Part shown: positions 7,461 to 10,295 of the stretch, piece by piece
How positions within the stretch are numbered: position 1 is the stretch's first letter
Layout of the letters: the number at the start of each line of letters is the position of its first letter
NCBI GenBank assembly: GCA_002773975.1
Contig: PEZR01000005.1
Location: forward strand, 37,867 to 48,161
From: Bdellovibrio sp. CG10_big_fil_rev_8_21_14_0_10_47_8
GTDB lineage: Bacteria; Bdellovibrionota; Bdellovibrionia; Bdellovibrionales; Bdellovibrionaceae
Direction of reading: 5' to 3'
Length of the DNA stretch: 10,295 bases
Notes under the pieces: model-generated
Told to the model about the DNA's origin: nothing
The model's input: only the letters and a program-made list of their open reading frames with translations
Databases searched by the model: none
Made by a program: the position numbers and the translations under genes

Positions 7461-7480
7461 TGCCCAAAGGGACTTGGGCA
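7461..7480 (-). terminator. Possible weak terminator hairpin downstream of the deaminase
   Basis: TGCCCAA (7461-7467) and TTGGGCA (7474-7480) form a perfect 7-bp stem with a 6-nt loop, 43 nt past the deaminase stop. It is followed on the minus strand by a pyrimidine-rich but interrupted T stretch. It may separate the deaminase from the secreted-protein gene downstream on the same strand, but the T-run is poor. Confidence 0.35.
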
Positions 7481-7522
7481 AAAGTAACAAGCTCGGCCCA
7501 CCTAGACGCTTCGCATTATTGC

Positions 7523-7996
7523 TCAATAGGGCTGTCGATCGGGCTTTTGCTGCCAAAGAAAAAAGACTTTATTGGCCTCTGTGCGCATCAGTTGAACCAT
7601 TGGAATACTTCGATGCAGGGGGTTTTTGGCGATCTCCTGATAAATAAAGGCATCATTGAAATCGATGGCAGCGGCATCGGATTTGGTATTTGCATAAAAT
7701 ATTTTCGAGATTCGAGCCCAATAAATAGCGGCCAAACACATCGGACAGGGCTCACAGCTCGTATAGATTTCACAACCAGCAAGATCAAAGCTATCCAGAT
7801 GGGCGCAAGCTTTGCGAATGGCTTCGACCTCAGCATGAGCGGTTGGATCTTTGTGAGAGGTCACACAATTCCAACCCTCACCGATAATTTTTCCGTCAAA
7901 AACAACAACAGCTCCAAAGGGGCCGCCGTGTCCGCTTTCCATATGAATTTGTGAGAGCTCAATCGCTCTTTGCATAAAGCCGGTTGCAGGAGTCAT
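7523..7996 (-). CDS. guaD: Guanine deaminase (cytidine deaminase-fold, GuaD type)
   Basis: This cytoplasmic zinc enzyme turns guanine into xanthine plus ammonia in purine salvage. It is 157 aa from the ATG at 7996, close to the 156 aa I recall for Bacillus subtilis GuaD, which it resembles throughout. Numbering from an alternative TTG at 8002 (159 aa), the motifs are GGPFGAV (26-32), the zinc/catalytic site DPTAHAEV with His56 and proton-shuttle Glu58, and TSCEPCPMC with zinc ligands Cys83 and Cys86. AIYWAR follows, then FNDAFIY with Asp117 at the guanine-recognising position, and a C-terminal Tyr, also shared with the GuaD group. These features favour GuaD over the tRNA adenosine deaminase TadA, which shares the fold. 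An AGTAGG ten bases before the ATG supports that start; the TTG would have only four. It is transcribed away from the aminopeptidase gene and 137 bp before the secreted-protein gene on the same strand. Family sure; substrate likely. Confidence 0.88.
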   Translation of the reverse strand: MTPATGFMQRAIELSQIHMESGHGGPFGAVVVFDGKIIGEGWNCVTSHKDPTAHAEVEAIRKACAHLDSFDLAGCEIYTSCEPCPMCLAAIYWARISKIFYANTKSDAAAIDFNDAFIYQEIAKNPLHRSIPMVQLMRTEANKVFFLWQQKPDRQPY

Positions 7997-8170
7997 CGCC
8001 AAGCAGCCTACTGAAAACTTCTGGTCCTCTCAAGCAAAAAGATGAAGGTAAAACCTAGCTGAAACCAGCCATTGGTCGAGAAATTGTCGCCGGCGCCGCG
8101 AGTTATCCTCATGGCAGTCATAGAAATTTGTCGCTCCACTTTTGCGTCTCGGCTGTTAGCATTGTGTTTT

Positions 8171-8176
8171 AGGAGG
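8171..8176 (+). promoter_or_regulatory. Perfect Shine-Dalgarno fixing a TTG start
   Basis: AGGAGG, followed by two more Gs, sits 5 nt before the TTG at 8182. The next residues form a clean signal peptide (RNTIFVSAALLLFSLNVGA), and there is no in-frame ATG near the start. The site therefore decides the rare TTG start codon of the aminopeptidase. Confidence 0.85.
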
Positions 8177-8181
8177 GGAAT

Positions 8182-9417
8182 TTGAGAAACACCATTTTTG
8201 TATCTGCCGCACTTTTATTGTTTTCACTGAACGTGGGTGCCCACGGGGCTCCAATTTCAGCTTATCAAGCTAAACCGGTCTTGGCGGACCTAGCTCTTTT
8301 GAAACAAGCACAAATTCCGGTTCTATATTCGAACCCTGAAACCGGCGTAGGATACGCAATTCTGACTCCGACTTCGGAGCAAAGGCTGTCGGAGCTCGCG
8401 CATGGATTGGGTCGCTGCGGTGGATTTGAATCCTTAGAGATGTCGGAGAATCCTTTGAATGAAGTGATTTCCAGCGTCCATTCAATGGCTTTGCAAAATA
8501 AAAAGGCAAATCTCTACTCGGCCGTCTCGATTCGCCAAGTTCAGTTTGAAAACAAGCCAGAGATCCAAAATGCGATCTCCCAATTAAGGTCAGATAATCT
8601 CAAGTCTTGGGTTCAGTGGATGTCCAACTTTCCAAGTCGTTACAACAAGGCGCAAGATCCCAACGTGCATGTTCGAGCCCTGGCTGAAAAACTGAACGCC
8701 CTGATTCAGGAAAAAAATATTCAAGGTGCCAGCGTTGATCTCATTGATCACAAATCAACAAAACAAAAATCAATCCGATTTCATCTCGAAGGATCGGTGC
8801 ATCCGGATGAAATTATTGTCTTGGGTGGACATTTTGATTCAATCGCCCAGTATGGTTTTGGATCCAGAGCTCCCGGCGCCGACGACAATGCATCGGGTTC
8901 ATCGAATCTCCTCGAAGTTCTCCGAGTTCTTTTAGGCCAGACTAGGCCCGAGAGAACTGTTGAATTTTTTTGGTACGCGGGTGAAGAGTCCGGTTTATTG
9001 GGTTCAGCGGAAATTGCAAAATCCTACAAGGAACAAAATAAAAATGTGATCGCAGCTCTGCAGTTGGACATGACCCTTTTTCCAGGTGCGGGTGCCACAC
9101 GTTTTGGACTGATGACGGATTTTACGAGCCCTTGGTTGCGAGACGTATTGAAGGGGCTCAATGCTACCTATGTCGGAGCCGAGGCCATTGAGAGCCAGTG
9201 TGGATATGGCTGTTCGGACCATGCTTCTTGGCATCGACAAGGGTTTCCAGCCGTCATTCCTTTTGAAGCCACGATGGATACAATGAATCACAGCATTCAT
9301 ACTGAAAAAGATTTGATCACAGCAAGTTCTGATTTTGAGCATTCGCTCTTATTTTCTAAATTAGCCCTGGCTTTTGCTATGGAACTCGGAAACTCATCCA
9401 GCCAACAGCCGTTTTGA
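8182..9417 (+). CDS. Secreted M28 leucyl aminopeptidase (Vibrio AAP type)
   Basis: This is a 411-aa zinc exopeptidase that removes N-terminal residues, leucine preferred, from peptides. A signal peptide (1 to about 20-23) leads to a ~100-residue pro-region and then an M28 catalytic domain from about 115. All ligands of the Vibrio proteolyticus enzyme are visible: His217 in GGHFDS, bridging Asp235 in PGADDNASG, general base Glu268 and zinc ligand Glu269 in YAGEESGLLGS, Asp296 in ALQLDMT, and His373 in HSIHTEKD. CGYGCSDHASWH (340-351) keeps the cysteine pair (340, 344) that forms a disulfide in the Vibrio enzyme, fitting an exported protein. The C-terminus ends shortly after the domain, so the secretion-linked C-terminal extension of some Vibrio forms is missing. 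Start choice rests on the AGGAGG site. It is a single-gene unit, divergent from the deaminase, and overlaps the GNAT gene tail-to-tail by 24 bp. A role in digesting external or prey protein is inferred. Confidence 0.93.
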   Translation: MRNTIFVSAALLLFSLNVGAHGAPISAYQAKPVLADLALLKQAQIPVLYSNPETGVGYAILTPTSEQRLSELAHGLGRCGGFESLEMSENPLNEVISSVHSMALQNKKANLYSAVSIRQVQFENKPEIQNAISQLRSDNLKSWVQWMSNFPSRYNKAQDPNVHVRALAEKLNALIQEKNIQGASVDLIDHKSTKQKSIRFHLEGSVHPDEIIVLGGHFDSIAQYGFGSRAPGADDNASGSSNLLEVLRVLLGQTRPERTVEFFWYAGEESGLLGSAEIAKSYKEQNKNVIAALQLDMTLFPGAGATRFGLMTDFTSPWLRDVLKGLNATYVGAEAIESQCGYGCSDHASWHRQGFPAVIPFEATMDTMNHSIHTEKDLITASSDFEHSLLFSKLALAFAMELGNSSSQQPF

Positions 9418-10295
9418 AAAAAGAGCATAATTTGTTGTCCTCAGATTCAAATCTGAGGACAACAAACTTGGAAAATTTCCCTTTTTCATCAGGCAGAAGA
9501 CAAAAGAATTATAATCTGGCAATGCTCGACTCAGAGACTGAAAGAGCAGATAAATAAACGACAGACCCATGTTCCGAGCTTGAGGAAGAAAGCCAGCCGT
9601 TTTAATCAAGAGAGTTTTTGAATTTTCCGGCGATGAAAAATTTAAACAATATCCGACTAAATTTCCCGCCGGATCCATCGCCATCAATGAACTCTTTAAA
9701 CAAACCTGAGAAAAAAACTGCTCATTGAAAACTCTTTTGAAAAGATCCATTGAAATTGGCACAAAGGCCGCATTGTCTTTGAAAATCTCGTTGGTCACGC
9801 GGTGGAAGGATGGAAGCATTTCTTTCCATAGATCAAATGACAAGGGCTGAAGTGTAAAGTTCAGTTTTTTTTCGATTCCATCAATATGCTCTGAATTTTT
9901 GGTGATCATCGTGCGGAGAGCTTCTTTGTCGTCTAAAAAACAGCTCTCAAAGAGTAGGTCTTGGACAAAATTCACTCTTAACAACGCATCCACATCTTGA
10001 TTGGAATTATAGGGCTCTCCGCGAAAGGGTGGGCGTTTGAAATCATCCAATCGAAGTCGATAGTCAAAAAATGTGGAATAGTTGATCGGTCCATAGAGGA
10101 TTTCGGCGCCTTGTCTTGTTGCCCAGGACTCGACTTTTTCAAACAGGACCGCGTGATCGCTGGCGGATCCCAAATGAAGAAAGCCAAAAGAAGCCGCCTT
10201 TTTTTGATTCCACCTTTGGTTGGGATGACACATGACAAAGACCTTGGAATCGCCAACATGAAGCTCCGTCGAGGCGGCCTCCAGAAGATAAGGCT
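9394..10295 (-). CDS. GNAT-fold acetyltransferase-like protein (N-terminus beyond window)
   Basis: About 300 codons are visible. Although an ATG occurs at 10233, the same frame stays open to the right edge and upstream codons read like protein (PYLLEAASTELHVGDSKVFV), so the true start is probably outside. The first part (FGFLHLGSASDHAVLFEKVESW, then ILYGPINYSTFFDYRLRLDDF) resembles the N-terminal GNAT half of tandem-domain bacterial proteins, with a G-P-x-N-x-S loop. The second part has a GNAT-like core, MAMDPAGNLVGYCLNF, then KTAGFLPQARNMGLSFIYLL, which resembles the acetyl-CoA pyrophosphate-binding V-P-x-x-R-x-x-G-x region. It closes with NFPSLL and YALFSKRL. The canonical Q/R-x-x-G-x-G/A loop is imperfect (QARNMGLSF), so activity is uncertain. 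The acyl acceptor is unknown. Its 3' end overlaps the aminopeptidase gene and holds the palindrome at 9431-9466. Confidence 0.72.
   Translation of the reverse strand, partial: PYLLEAASTELHVGDSKVFVMCHPNQRWNQKKAASFGFLHLGSASDHAVLFEKVESWATRQGAEILYGPINYSTFFDYRLRLDDFKRPPFRGEPYNSNQDVDALLRVNFVQDLLFESCFLDDKEALRTMITKNSEHIDGIEKKLNFTLQPLSFDLWKEMLPSFHRVTNEIFKDNAAFVPISMDLFKRVFNEQFFSQVCLKSSLMAMDPAGNLVGYCLNFSSPENSKTLLIKTAGFLPQARNMGLSFIYLLFQSLSRALPDYNSFVFCLMKKGNFPSLLSSDLNLRTTNYALFSKRLLAG
9431..9466. repeat. Perfect 17-bp inverted repeat (hairpin) in the 3' coding end of the GNAT gene
   Basis: TTTGTTGTCCTCAGATT (9431-9447) and its exact reverse complement (9450-9466) are separated by only two bases. The stem begins 14 nt after the aminopeptidase stop codon. 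It lies wholly inside GNAT codons for roughly the segment SLLSSDLNLRTTNYAL. After it, the plus strand has a weak T5 at 9481-9485 and the minus strand has T6 at 9417-9422. It may terminate or stabilise the peptidase transcript and, on the other strand, the GNAT transcript. Confidence 0.85.

Noticed and set aside
7433..7954. 173-aa open frame on the plus strand antisense to the deaminase
   Set aside because: It is the mirror of a strongly conserved deaminase gene, shows no recognisable motif and lacks a ribosome site.
7523..7996. tRNA adenosine deaminase (TadA) identity for the deaminase
   Set aside because: The FNDAFIY segment, the AIYWAR block and the C-terminal Tyr fit guanine deaminase better; TadA proteins lack this combination.
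1..10295. A mobile element, CRISPR array, toxin-antitoxin pair or phage-defence system
   Set aside because: No transposase, integrase, spaced repeat array, small overlapping gene pair or defence-type nuclease/NTPase is visible; the ATPase present is clearly a transporter.

Overview
The window looks like chromosomal DNA of a Gram-negative bacterium with moderate GC content. Several proteins are secreted or membrane-bound. The secreted Vibrio-type leucyl aminopeptidase, the guanine deaminase and the very long ABCC-like transporter together recall Bdellovibrio-like predatory bacteria (Bdellovibrionota). That placement is an inference from gene style, not something proved by the sequence. I see no rRNA, tRNA, CRISPR array, transposase, integrase or phage gene.

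Layout: (1) 1-1292, minus strand: the N-terminal ~430 residues of a polytopic GT-C/GT39-like membrane glycosyltransferase, running off the left edge. (2) 1460-2137, plus strand: a class I SAM-dependent methyltransferase, transcribed divergently from the first gene. (3) 2151-3104, minus strand: a GT2 polyprenyl-phosphate-sugar-synthase-like glycosyltransferase with two C-terminal membrane helices. It converges on the methyltransferase with a 13-bp gap. (4) 3223-6864, plus strand: a 1213-aa ABC exporter with the TMD-NBD-TMD-NBD plan and the sequence hallmarks of eukaryotic ABCC/MRP proteins. It ends at a strong bidirectional terminator. (5) 6915-7385, minus strand: a small secreted Pro/Gly/Tyr-rich repeat protein. 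(6) 7523-7996, minus strand: a guanine deaminase. (7) 8182-9417, plus strand: a secreted M28 leucyl aminopeptidase with a TTG start behind a perfect Shine-Dalgarno. (8) 9394-10295, minus strand: a GNAT-fold protein whose 5' end lies beyond the right edge. It overlaps the peptidase tail-to-tail by 24 bp and carries a perfect 17-bp-stem palindrome inside its last codons.

Functional picture: genes 1-3 fit a lipid-linked sugar pathway. The GT2 enzyme would charge undecaprenyl phosphate with a sugar on the inner face, the GT-C protein would use the lipid-linked sugar on the outer face, and the methyltransferase may modify a small molecule or glycan. The ABC exporter could move amphipathic anions or lipids, but its substrate cannot be read from the sequence. 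The aminopeptidase and deaminase suit a nutrient-scavenging or predatory lifestyle that recovers amino acids and purines. Almost every gene is its own transcription unit, because neighbours alternate in strand. No clear multi-gene defence or biosynthetic operon is present.

The most notable items are the bacterial MRP-type transporter with an asymmetric pair of ATP sites, the repeat-bearing secreted protein, the coding-region palindrome at the peptidase/GNAT overlap, and a divergent promoter pair that may give nearly leaderless mRNAs.
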